Shown here piece by piece: positions 1 to 5,544 of a DNA stretch of 20,093 nucleotides. The first letter of the stretch is position 1, and each line of letters opens with the position of its first letter. Both the position numbers and the translations under genes were made by a program. The notes under the pieces were generated by a model. The model was not told the DNA's origin. It was given only the letters and a program-made list of their open reading frames with translations, and made no database searches. The DNA lies in the IMG/VR virus record IMGVR_UViG_3300042878_000758, positions 1-20,093 of that record; one strand, given 5' to 3'. This DNA comes from a virus.

Positions 1-1
1 G

Positions 2-436
2 CGTGGCCGTTCCAACCGGAACAAGGGCGCGCAAGCTGAGCGGGACGTCTGTCGCTACCTCTGGGACAGAGGCTGGCTCGACGCTCGGCGAATGCTGGAG
101 AGAGTCCACGGCAAGCAGCCGGGCGACGTGTGGTGCTTCGAGGGCGTGAGCATCGAAGTCAAGAACGTCAAAAACTCGAGCTGGCCGAGCTGGAGAAGCC
201 AGGCACGAATGGCAGCAGATCCGAACGATGTCGTGATGGTCGTCCGCAAGAAGGCCGGCACGACCGACGTCGGCCTCTGGACTGCGCACATCACCGCAAC
301 GGACTGGTTCCGATGGGGCGGGAACCCACAAACAAAGACGACATGGTGCGAACGGACTGCAGAGCTGTGGGCAGTGGTTCCGTTCGCCCATGTCGTCGAC
401 ACCATCAACGAGCTACACGAAAGGCACAACAGATGA
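2..436 (+). CDS. PD-(D/E)xK-type nuclease / Holliday-junction-resolvase-like protein, 5' partial
   Basis: The frame is open from the first bases, so the true start lies left of the window; an internal ATG at 92 would remove conserved N-terminal sequence. The visible part (144 codons) begins with a basic stretch, then GAQAERDVCRYLWDRGW, which looks like the helix carrying the first acidic residue of archaeal Hjc-like and RecB-like nucleases. It is followed by the pattern GD (in KQPGDVWCF) and E-V-K (in SIEVKN), which fits the metal-binding D-x(n)-E-x-K core. The C-terminal half has no motif I recognise. The likely role is cleavage of branched or damaged DNA during phage replication or recombination. 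It overlaps the next micro-ORF by ATGA. The fold call is inferred from motif spacing only; a VRR-NUC or restriction-like nuclease is an alternative. Confidence 0.6.
   Translation, partial: RGRSNRNKGAQAERDVCRYLWDRGWLDARRMLERVHGKQPGDVWCFEGVSIEVKNVKNSSWPSWRSQARMAADPNDVVMVVRKKAGTTDVGLWTAHITATDWFRWGGNPQTKTTWCERTAELWAVVPFAHVVDTINELHERHNR
415..436 (+). repeat. 22-nt junction repeat, left copy
   Basis: These 22 bases, covering the end of the nuclease gene and the ATGA overlap, recur at 1914-1935 with a single mismatch (C to G). The common start is ACACGAAAGGC and the common end AACAGATGA. Both copies sit at a stop/start junction. Confidence 0.9.
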
Positions 437-480
437 CAACAACAACAACAACAACAACAACAGGAGAAAAGACAGCATGA
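433..480 (+). CDS. 15-codon poly-threonine micro-ORF (possible leader peptide)
   Basis: ATG at 433 overlaps the stop of the upstream nuclease gene as ATGA, followed by nine consecutive ACA codons and then GEKTA. The TGA at 478-480 overlaps the ATG of the next gene, again as ATGA. The encoded peptide is Met, nine Thr, Gly-Glu-Lys-Thr-Ala. The tract contains the AGGAG (462-466) that serves the downstream start at 477. It could be a translated coupling peptide, or the frame could be an accident of an unstructured ACA-rich leader. Nothing shows the peptide itself has a function. Confidence 0.35.
   Translation: MTTTTTTTTTGEKTA
434..462 (+). repeat. (ACA)9 trinucleotide repeat
   Basis: Nine uninterrupted ACA triplets (436-462) follow an ATG, in the short interval between the nuclease gene and the next CDS. 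Such CA-rich sequence is unstructured in RNA and would leave the AGGAG site just downstream accessible. It is prone to length change by slippage. Confidence 0.9.
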
Positions 481-1097
481 CTACAAACGGAACAACAGCA
501 CCACAAGAGGCAGCGATCACACTGCACCGCATCGAGCGGGAAACGATAAGCATCCGGCTCAGCGGGACCGCTCCGCTCATCGTTCACCGCTTCGATGAGA
601 AGGCAAAGCAGATGATGCTCGACGCCCAACAGACCAAGACCCGAGCGAAGAAAGAAGCAAAGGACCCCGTCGCACTCTTTGAGGCGTCGAAGTACATCCT
701 CGAAGATGGTCGAGACGGCTTCCCAGCGGTTGCCTTCAAGGCTGCGACCGTCGGCGCTTGTCGACTCTTTGACGGGATCAGCATGGTGACCGCCAAGCAG
801 ATGATTCGAGTGATCGGCTTCGGCCCAGATCAACTCGTTCCGCTCATCCTTGACGGCCCTCCGGTCATGCGAGAGGACACCGTCCGAGTCGGCATGGGCA
901 CCGCCGACCTCCGCTATCGAGCTCAGTACACGAACTGGGCAGTCGATCTGCAGATCCAGTACGTCCCCTCGCAGATCAGCCTGGACAGCATCGTCTCACT
1001 TGTCGACGCTGGCGGGATCGGCGGAGTCGGCGAGTGGCGACCATCTTCGCCAAAGGGTGCAACTGGCAGCTACGGCACATGGACCGTCGACACATGA
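477..1097 (+). CDS. Conserved phage protein of unknown function (PLIVHRF...GVGEWRP family)
   Basis: 206 aa. ATG at 477 is chosen over an upstream ATG at 390 because AGGAG lies at 462-466 with good spacing, and the 390 start would add the Asn-rich translation of the ACA repeat. The protein has the segment SGTAPLIVHRFDEKAKQMM near residues 27-45, a basic linker KTRAKKEAKDP, GFPAVAFKAA near residue 82, and a C-terminal GVGEWRPSSPKG. I recognise this combination from proteins of unknown function in phages and prophages, often next to recombination or replication genes; I know of no assigned activity. The Gly-rich C-terminus recalls RAMP-like folds, but that is speculation. It sits between a nuclease and another conserved phage unknown, and ends with an ATGA overlap. 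Confidence 0.75.
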   Translation: MTTNGTTAPQEAAITLHRIERETISIRLSGTAPLIVHRFDEKAKQMMLDAQQTKTRAKKEAKDPVALFEASKYILEDGRDGFPAVAFKAATVGACRLFDGISMVTAKQMIRVIGFGPDQLVPLILDGPPVMREDTVRVGMGTADLRYRAQYTNWAVDLQIQYVPSQISLDSIVSLVDAGGIGGVGEWRPSSPKGATGSYGTWTVDT

Positions 1098-1531
1098 ACA
1101 ACGACGAGCTACAGCGTCAGCTTGAGCTCATCGGCACGGCGGCAGGGGCTTTGACCCCTGACGCTGTCGTCGATGCTGCGAGCAAGAAGAACCATCCTCT
1201 CCACGACGAGTTCAACTGGGACGACACCGAGGCCGCTCACAACTGGCGCAAACAGCAGGCGCGGCAGCTCATCGCTCGGGTCGACATAGTCCTCGCCAAG
1301 ACAACGTCTCGGGGCGTGGTCAACGTCACATGCAGGGCGTTCGCCTCTGTGGTCTCAGAGGACGGCGAGAAGCAGTACATGAACGTCCTCGACGTCAGCG
1401 CAGACCCCGAGCTGAGCAGCCAGGTACTGACCAACCTGAGACGAGAGATCGGCACGCTGAAGCGGAAGTTCTCAGCCTACGACGGGATCTTCGCTCAGGT
1501 TCTGACTGAAGTCTTGGCAGAGGAGGGCTGA
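1094..1531 (+). CDS. Conserved phage protein of unknown function (PLHDEFNWDDTEAA family)
   Basis: 145 aa, ATG overlapping the preceding stop (ATGA). The signature is LTPDAVVDAASKKNHPLHDEF followed by NWDDTEAAHNWRKQQARQLI at about residues 20-60; similar segments occur in many phage proteins of unknown role, usually in the early region beside replication or recombination genes. The C-terminal half has a predicted alpha/beta part (VVNVTCRAFASVV) and a final helical part rich in R, K and E. No catalytic motif is visible. The AGGAGG at 1521-1526, within its last codons, is placed to serve the next ORF at 1537. Reading it as a partner of the upstream 206-aa protein is inference from position. Confidence 0.75.
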   Translation: MNNDELQRQLELIGTAAGALTPDAVVDAASKKNHPLHDEFNWDDTEAAHNWRKQQARQLIARVDIVLAKTTSRGVVNVTCRAFASVVSEDGEKQYMNVLDVSADPELSSQVLTNLRREIGTLKRKFSAYDGIFAQVLTEVLAEEG

Positions 1532-1536
1532 GAGCA

Positions 1537-1935
1537 ATGGCAGGCACGGCGAGGCTCGGCCAGGCCCGGCACGGCTTGGCGCGGCAAGGCATGGCAGGCG
1601 TGGTATGGCGAGGCGCGGTTGGGCACGGCCAGGCGAGGCTTGGCAAGGCATGGCAGGAGCGGCAGGGCGCGGCTGGGATTGGCGTGGCCCGGATCGGCAC
1701 GGCAAGGCAGGGCAGGGCAAGGAATGGCAGGCATGGCTCGGCCCGGCAAGGCATGGCACGGCCTGGCTTGGCAGGGCGTGGCAGGCGTGGCGTGGCATGG
1801 ATCGGCAAGGCCCGGCAAGGCATGGCAGGCATGGAGCGGAGAGGCATGGCCCGGCAGCGCTTGGCAAGGCATGGCGGGGCAAGGAATGGCAGGCATGGAA
1901 CCAACAAGATCGAACACGAAAGGCAGAACAGATGA
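1537..1935 (+). CDS. Putative low-complexity basic protein encoded by a GGCNN pentamer array
   Basis: 132 codons. ATG at 1537 is preceded by AGGAGG at 1521-1526 with normal spacing, and the TGA at 1933-1935 overlaps the next ATG (1932) as ATGA, the same coupling used by neighbouring real genes. These two facts are the argument for translation. The predicted protein is almost only G, A, R, Q, H, M, W, V, L and I, with no Asp, Cys, Phe or Tyr, and is strongly basic. Five-residue periodicity follows from the 5-bp DNA repeat. However, all six frames are largely open here because the GGCNN unit rarely makes stop codons, so an open frame is weak evidence. It may be an RNA- or DNA-binding disordered protein, or simply a translated spacer that keeps ribosomes moving to the next gene. 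Confidence 0.35.
   Translation: MAGTARLGQARHGLARQGMAGVVWRGAVGHGQARLGKAWQERQGAAGIGVARIGTARQGRARNGRHGSARQGMARPGLAGRGRRGVAWIGKARQGMAGMERRGMARQRLARHGGARNGRHGTNKIEHERQNR
1540..1898 (+). repeat. Degenerate GGCNN pentanucleotide repeat array
   Basis: About 360 bp are built almost wholly of GG doublets spaced by three bases, mostly as GGCNN with NN varying (AA, AT, AC, GA, TC, CC, TT, GC). Local slips to GGCA or GGGCA occur. The compound unit GGCAAGGCATGGCA recurs several times, for instance near 1580, 1640, 1750, 1815 and 1865, and an exact 21-bp segment is repeated at 1716-1736 and 1878-1898. The + strand is G-rich throughout. This explains the open frames on both strands. Confidence 0.95.
1914..1935 (+). 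repeat. 22-nt junction repeat, right copy
   Basis: The second copy lies at the end of the GGCNN frame and at the ATG of the AT-rich gene. It has one mismatch to 415-436. It may be a recombination boundary that delivered the neighbouring gene. Confidence 0.9.
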
Positions 1936-2258
1936 GCAACGCTAAACAGATTAGAAACAGGCTTATGCGTCGCAGATTGCTTCTGCGTCAAACCTTTAAG
2001 CACGTTGAGCAATTCGTACCAAATTACGGTGTGGCGAATTGGTCAGCTTTGACGGGGCGTAAAGGCTTTCGCCTCCGCTTTAATGACCCTTGTCGAAACG
2101 GTCGAGAGATTGTTGTCAGATGGAAAAATGATGGTGTTTCTATTACTAGCGAAGCAGGAGAAACACTATTAAATCCGAATTTCGTCCGCGTCTGGATCAC
2201 GCATGAAGAATTTACTGAAGCTATCTGCAAGTTGCGTTCAGTGCGAGACGCAGCATGA
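1932..2258 (+). CDS. Hypothetical protein, AT-rich orphan gene
   Basis: 108 aa, ATG overlapping the preceding frame's stop (ATGA). I do not recognise the family. The N-terminus is strongly basic (RNRLMRRRLLLRQ); the centre contains GRKGFRLRF and EIVVRWKNDGVSI, which look like beta strands; the end is helical (EEFTEAICKL). It could be a small nucleic-acid-binding protein, but only charge supports that. Base use differs clearly from neighbours: 25 of 60 bases are G or C in 2101-2160, with codons such as AAA, ATT, TTA and AAT that adjacent genes avoid. Its start lies inside a 22-nt sequence nearly identical to the junction at 415-436. Both points suggest recent acquisition. It ends in an ATGA overlap with the next gene, so it is integrated into the coupled operon. 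Confidence 0.7.
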   Translation: MSNAKQIRNRLMRRRLLLRQTFKHVEQFVPNYGVANWSALTGRKGFRLRFNDPCRNGREIVVRWKNDGVSITSEAGETLLNPNFVRVWITHEEFTEAICKLRSVRDAA

Positions 2259-2581
2259 ACCACATCGGAGACCAGGAGCCCGACCTCATCGAGATCGCAA
2301 TCCCCCACTTGGCCGCTCTCGCACCTGACGACAACGTCGCCGAGTGGTCTCATGACATGGCCGTCCAGAACAGAGAACGGCGGCCGTTCGAGCCGCAGAT
2401 CCTCTACGGGCACGACCTCGTCCTCGACTGGGCGCTGCTCGGGCTCAGGATCAAGGAGTGCTCGAACACTCCAGGGCGGGCACCGACGCCGACAGAGAAG
2501 AAGCACTTCGTCATCCGAGAGACCGAGCTCACTCATGAGCAGGTCGCCGACCTCGTCGCAGACTACCGGGCAGCCAGATGA
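2255..2581 (+). CDS. Hypothetical protein
   Basis: 108 aa, ATGA overlap at both ends. The sequence is acidic overall (DQEPDLIEIAIPHLAALAPDDNVAEW at the N-terminus), with a central segment around LYGHDLVLDWALLGLRIKEC and a helical C-terminus (ELTHEQVADLVADY). There is no signal peptide, membrane segment or metal-binding motif, and I do not recognise the family. The codon use is that of the surrounding early genes, in contrast to the AT-rich gene before it. The strictly kept coupling suggests a normal early phage gene. Confidence 0.7.
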   Translation: MNHIGDQEPDLIEIAIPHLAALAPDDNVAEWSHDMAVQNRERRPFEPQILYGHDLVLDWALLGLRIKECSNTPGRAPTPTEKKHFVIRETELTHEQVADLVADYRAAR

Positions 2582-2895
2582 CCGCCCGAGAGGCCTCGGC
2601 CCGCACCGTCAAGGCGATACGGGCGACCGCTCATCAGGAGCTCGACGAGATCAACTTCTTCCACACGAACGCTCAGATGGTCGATGCCAGGGTTCGGGGC
2701 GATGACGTCGGAGACATCTCGTTTTCTATCGGCCTAGCGGTCTTCTTCTTGGAGGGCATCGGGACGAAGGCGCAGAAGCTCGCCGCCATCCGTGGCATCG
2801 CCAGCGCCATCGTCGTCGCTGCTGACTTCTTGGAAGCTGAGCTCGACGTCGAGCCAGACGTCCCTGACCAGCTCGACCTCGGCGATGATGTCTAG
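2578..2895 (+). CDS. Hypothetical protein
   Basis: 105 aa, beginning in an ATGA overlap and running 8 nt past the start chosen for the first WhiB-like gene. The N-terminal third is helical (MTAREASARTVKAIRATAHQ), the middle carries a hydrophobic segment (ISFSIGLAVFFLEGIG) and a helix with AAIRGIASAIVVAADFLEAE, and the C-terminal 15 residues are very acidic (DVEPDVPDQLDLGDDV). The hydrophobic parts are too short and mixed to call membrane helices confidently. The family is not recognised. Confidence 0.65.
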   Translation: MTAREASARTVKAIRATAHQELDEINFFHTNAQMVDARVRGDDVGDISFSIGLAVFFLEGIGTKAQKLAAIRGIASAIVVAADFLEAELDVEPDVPDQLDLGDDV

Positions 2896-3295
2896 CCTCC
2901 CGCCTCGGCCCGAGGTGCTGGAGATGCTGACCCTCATCGTCGAGGCGCGCAACGAGCGAGACTGGCGAGACTTGGCCGCCTGTAAGGGCATGGACCCCGA
3001 CGTCTTCTTCTTGAAGCGAGACCAGGGCGGTCGCAACGGCGCAGCGAAAGCAATCTGCGCAGGCTGTCCGGTCTCGGCCGAGTGTCTCGAAGTAGGGGCG
3101 AACGAGCTCTCTGGGATCTGGGGCGGGCTCAGTGCTCGACAGCGGCGGCAGCTCGGGCACTCGAAGACCGACTTTCGGATGATCTATCGGGAGTGGATCA
3201 GGCTCACCGATCCCTCTCAGGAGATGGCAGCTCACGACCTCGGGGTCTCGCCGGTCTCGATCCGCTCCTATCGACAGAGGGCGGCGCGCAAGTGA
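2888..3295 (+). CDS. WhiB-like Fe-S transcription factor with C-terminal HTH (copy 1)
   Basis: 135 aa. ATG codons stand in frame at 2885 and 2888; the frame stays open further upstream, but that part is a Ser-rich shadow of the previous gene. Four cysteines (about C32, C57, C60, C66) have the WhiB arrangement C-x(n)-C-x2-C-x5-C that binds a 4Fe-4S cluster, after AACKGMDPDVFF. They are followed by the glycine turn GIWGGLS near residue 76, which in this family contacts the sigma factor. Beyond the WhiB domain is a tail whose end (EMAAHDLGVSPVSIRSYRQRA) looks like a helix-turn-helix. WhiB proteins work with the main sigma factor of Actinobacteria, so a role in switching host or phage transcription is likely. 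It is the tandem paralogue of the next gene. Confidence 0.9.
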   Translation: MSSLPPRPEVLEMLTLIVEARNERDWRDLAACKGMDPDVFFLKRDQGGRNGAAKAICAGCPVSAECLEVGANELSGIWGGLSARQRRQLGHSKTDFRMIYREWIRLTDPSQEMAAHDLGVSPVSIRSYRQRAARK

Positions 3296-3717
3296 ACGAG
3301 CTCCCGCCTCGCTCAGAGGTCGCCGATCAGCTCTATCTCATCATGGAGCAGCGCAACGCTCAGGCCGGCTGGCGATGGTTCGCAGCCTGTAAGGGCATGG
3401 ACCCAGACATCTTCTTCGCTGGCAGAGGTCCAGGAGCGAACGATCACGCCCGAGCGATCTGCGGACGCTGCCCAGTTCGGGCCGACTGTCTGCGAGACCT
3501 CGGCCAGTACTACGGCGGCTTCGTCGGCGGGATGACCACGACCCAGCGAGTGAAGGCTCATATCGCCAAGCTCAGACTCGCCGAGCGGGAGATGTCCACG
3601 TTCATCGTGGAGACCGAGCCCGAGCAGATCGCAGCACTCGACCTCGGCATCAAGGCGAACTCGATTAACCGACGCCGACATCGAGCGGCGAAGAAGAACC
3701 AGGAGACCACGACATGA
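3292..3717 (+). CDS. WhiB-like Fe-S transcription factor with C-terminal HTH (copy 2)
   Basis: 141 aa from a GTG at 3292 that overlaps the previous stop as GTGA. The start is fixed by the N-terminus VNELPPRSEV, which aligns with copy 1 (LPPRPEV). The cluster cysteines are about C33, C57, C60 and C66, after AACKGMDPDIFF. The usual G-[IV]-W-G-G turn has become GFVGGM, losing the Trp that contacts sigma in studied WhiB proteins. The C-terminus (PEQIAALDLGIKANSINRRRHRAA) again resembles a helix-turn-helix. A 20-nt identical stretch around the first cysteine in copies 1 and 2 shows they arose by duplication. The changed turn suggests a shifted partner or weaker sigma contact. Confidence 0.88.
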   Translation: MNELPPRSEVADQLYLIMEQRNAQAGWRWFAACKGMDPDIFFAGRGPGANDHARAICGRCPVRADCLRDLGQYYGGFVGGMTTTQRVKAHIAKLRLAEREMSTFIVETEPEQIAALDLGIKANSINRRRHRAAKKNQETTT

Positions 3718-4028
3718 ACTCTCAGCCATTACCTCTCCGGCACTGTCACTACTGCGGGAAGAACATAGCGCCAGACGTCGAGCACGACACCGCTACCGAG
3801 AAGTCAGGCGTCCGCTTCTGGTGCCCTGAGCACTGCCCGCAGTGCAACGCCGCCGCCGAGGCCGAGGTGCAGGCGGCCGACTTCCCGGTCACGTTCGGAC
3901 GAGGCGTCCGAGATGCAGTGATTGAGGTCGACGGTCAGCCGATGAGGGTTCAGGACCTTCTCCGAATGCAGGCCGGCGACCACGAGAAGCTTGCTCGGAT
4001 CTGCGCTCAACTGTTCGGCAACGAGTGA
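3714..4028 (+). CDS. Small zinc-ribbon-like protein, unknown function
   Basis: 104 aa. ATG overlaps the previous stop (ATGA), with AGGAG at 3701-3705. Five cysteines (about C11, C14, C37, C41, C44) occur as HCHYCGK, WCPEHCPQC, a pattern consistent with a zinc ribbon or zinc finger. The C-terminal half (FPVTFGRGVRDAVIEVDGQPMRVQDLLRMQAGDHEKLARICAQLF) seems a separate small domain with a beta hairpin and two helices. It sits between the second and third WhiB-like genes and ends as GTGA into the third. Its cysteine spacing is not that of WhiB, so I do not count it as a fourth family member. It may bind nucleic acid or a protein partner. Confidence 0.7.
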   Translation: MNSQPLPLRHCHYCGKNIAPDVEHDTATEKSGVRFWCPEHCPQCNAAAEAEVQAADFPVTFGRGVRDAVIEVDGQPMRVQDLLRMQAGDHEKLARICAQLFGNE

Positions 4029-4465
4029 CACCTGAAGAAGCTGCACTCGCTGAGTGTCGTCCTTATCCGAAGGAGTGGTTCTTCCCCGAGCACGCCAACC
4101 ATGTGACCATGTGGAACAAGGCCGCCCCGATCTGCGCAGTCTGCGCAGTCATCGAGCCATGCCTCGAAGCTTCAGTCGACGAGCCGTGGGGTTACTGGGG
4201 CGGGACGACGCCAGCGGACCGAGGCTTCGGCCGAGCCGACTCGGTCATGGCTGGACCTCGGGGAGCAAGTCGAGCAGTGGCCGAACTGCTGCGAACGAAC
4301 AAGGGGACGCGCTTCACGATTGTCAGGCTGCAGGAGCTCACGACGTACCAGTGGCATCGCAACACCGTCCACCGCTGCCTCCGAGAACTCCGAGACCGTG
4401 GCGACGTCGAGATCATCGTCCAAGTCGATAACCGCCCACAGCTTTACGTCTGGATAGGTGAATGA
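4025..4465 (+). CDS. WhiB-like protein fused to a winged-helix-like C-terminus (copy 3)
   Basis: 146 aa from a GTG overlapping the preceding stop (GTGA). Four cysteines (about C11, C37, C40, C46) keep the WhiB spacing, and the turn GYWGGTT follows near residue 56. It is diverged from copies 1 and 2: the first cysteine is in AECRPYPKEWFFPE rather than AACKGMDPD. The last 65 residues read like a winged helix: SRAVAELLRTNKGTRFTIV, then RLQELTTYQWHRNTVHRCL and RELRDRGDVEIIVQ. This would let one protein combine cluster sensing or sigma binding with its own DNA recognition. WhiB proteins usually end soon after a basic AT-hook-like tail, so the extension is unusual. The stop overlaps the methyltransferase start. 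Confidence 0.82.
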   Translation: MTPEEAALAECRPYPKEWFFPEHANHVTMWNKAAPICAVCAVIEPCLEASVDEPWGYWGGTTPADRGFGRADSVMAGPRGASRAVAELLRTNKGTRFTIVRLQELTTYQWHRNTVHRCLRELRDRGDVEIIVQVDNRPQLYVWIGE

Positions 4466-5544
4466 TGAACACACTCGAACTCAAGAACTGCGACGCTCTG
4501 GAGCTGCTCGCAGACATCGAGGACGACACCGTCCAGCTCGTCGCAGTAGACCCACCGTACTTCCGATTCTTGAACGAGCCGTGGGACCGCCAGTGGGATG
4601 ACCGCTCGAAGTTTCTGCAGTGGATCGGGCAACTCGCCAGAGAGTGGCAGAGGGTCCTAGCGCCGAACGGGTCGCTCTACTGCTTCGCCTCGCCGCAGAT
4701 GGCCGCATCGGTCCAGATGGTCCTAGCGGAGTCGTTCGAGATCCTGAACGAGATCGTCTGGGTTAAGGACGGCGGCTGGCATAACAAGGCCGGCAAGGAG
4801 TCGCTCCGGTCGTTCTTCCCGCAGACTGAGCGGCTCATCTTCGCTGAGCAGTTCGGAGCAGATGGTTCAGCCCTCGCCGGTTCAGGATATGCGGCAGAGT
4901 GCGCAGAGCTACGAGCTGGAGTGTTCGAGCCGCTGCGGCAGTACCTAGAGAGTGAACGCCTCCGAGCTGGGATCTCGAACCGCCAAGTCGACCAGGCTCT
5001 TGGGACTAACGGCATGGCCGGACATTACTTCGGAGCGTCGCAGTGGTCTCTACCAACAGAGAGCGCCTACCTCATCATGCAGGAACTGTTTAACGCTAAC
5101 GGCGGCGAATACCTCCGGCGGGACTACGAAGAGCTCCGGCGGGACTACGAAGAGCTCCGGCGGGACTACGAAGAGCTCCGGCGACCATTCACAGTGAGCG
5201 CTGAAGTTCCATTCACTGACGTCTGGACCTATCCAACGGAGGCACAAGGAGCTGGGAGTGTCCGTCATCCTTGCGAGAAGCCGGCCGAGATGATGCGACA
5301 TATCGTCAGCAGCTCGACCCGAGAGGGCGACCTCGTCCTCGACTGCTTCGCAGGATCAGGCACGACCGCCATCGCTGCGCTCTCAACTGGCCGGCAGTTC
5401 ATCGGCTGCGATGCCTCGCCGAAGTGGGCCGAGTACGCAAACAACAGGATCAGGACATGGGAACCAGGGCGAGATGTCTACCGGCCGCAGATCCGCAACG
5501 ACGCTCAGCTCGAAATGTTCTCGATGTATATGGAGGACGAATGA
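4462..5544 (+). CDS. DNA methyltransferase, beta-class N6-adenine/N4-cytosine type
   Basis: 360 aa. ATGATG at 4462-4467 overlaps the upstream stop; either Met could start it. Motif IV, VDPPYFRF, is near residue 30 and precedes motif I, DCFAGSGTT, near residue 294, the order of beta-class amino methyltransferases. HPCEKPAEMMRHIV just before motif I is the conserved segment leading to the SAM site. Between the two lies an insert of about 130 residues with an HTH-like part (SERLRAGISNRQVDQALGTN) and a tandem heptad (DYEELRR, three copies, about residues 218-241), probably target recognition plus a coiled-coil spacer. No restriction endonuclease is adjacent, so it is probably an orphan enzyme protecting phage DNA or marking it for regulation. 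The target base and site cannot be read from sequence. Confidence 0.9.
   Translation: MMNTLELKNCDALELLADIEDDTVQLVAVDPPYFRFLNEPWDRQWDDRSKFLQWIGQLAREWQRVLAPNGSLYCFASPQMAASVQMVLAESFEILNEIVWVKDGGWHNKAGKESLRSFFPQTERLIFAEQFGADGSALAGSGYAAECAELRAGVFEPLRQYLESERLRAGISNRQVDQALGTNGMAGHYFGASQWSLPTESAYLIMQELFNANGGEYLRRDYEELRRDYEELRRDYEELRRPFTVSAEVPFTDVWTYPTEAQGAGSVRHPCEKPAEMMRHIVSSSTREGDLVLDCFAGSGTTAIAALSTGRQFIGCDASPKWAEYANNRIRTWEPGRDVYRPQIRNDAQLEMFSMYMEDE
5113..5183 (+). repeat. 21-bp in-frame tandem repeat in the methyltransferase gene
   Basis: Three perfect copies of a 21-bp unit (5113-5133, 5134-5154, 5155-5175) plus 8 further bases encode a repeated heptad, LRRDYEE. The copies are identical at the DNA level, so they are young or kept identical by slippage. 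Confidence 0.95.

Noticed and set aside
390-476. Upstream ATG at 390 for the 206-aa protein
   Set aside because: It would lie within the nuclease gene and add a poly-Asn stretch from the ACA repeat. The ATG at 477 has AGGAG and an ATGA junction.
1395-2012. Long minus-strand open frames (155-205 codons) and other plus-strand frames across 1395-2258
   Set aside because: They result from the GGCNN array, which hardly ever creates stop codons on either strand. They consist of Pro/Ala/Cys/Arg low-complexity sequence and have no ribosome sites.
4952-5301. Alternative-frame ORFs over the methyltransferase repeat, with repeated short peptides on both strands
   Set aside because: They are only other-frame readings of the 21-bp repeat, lacking start signals and inside a well-supported gene.
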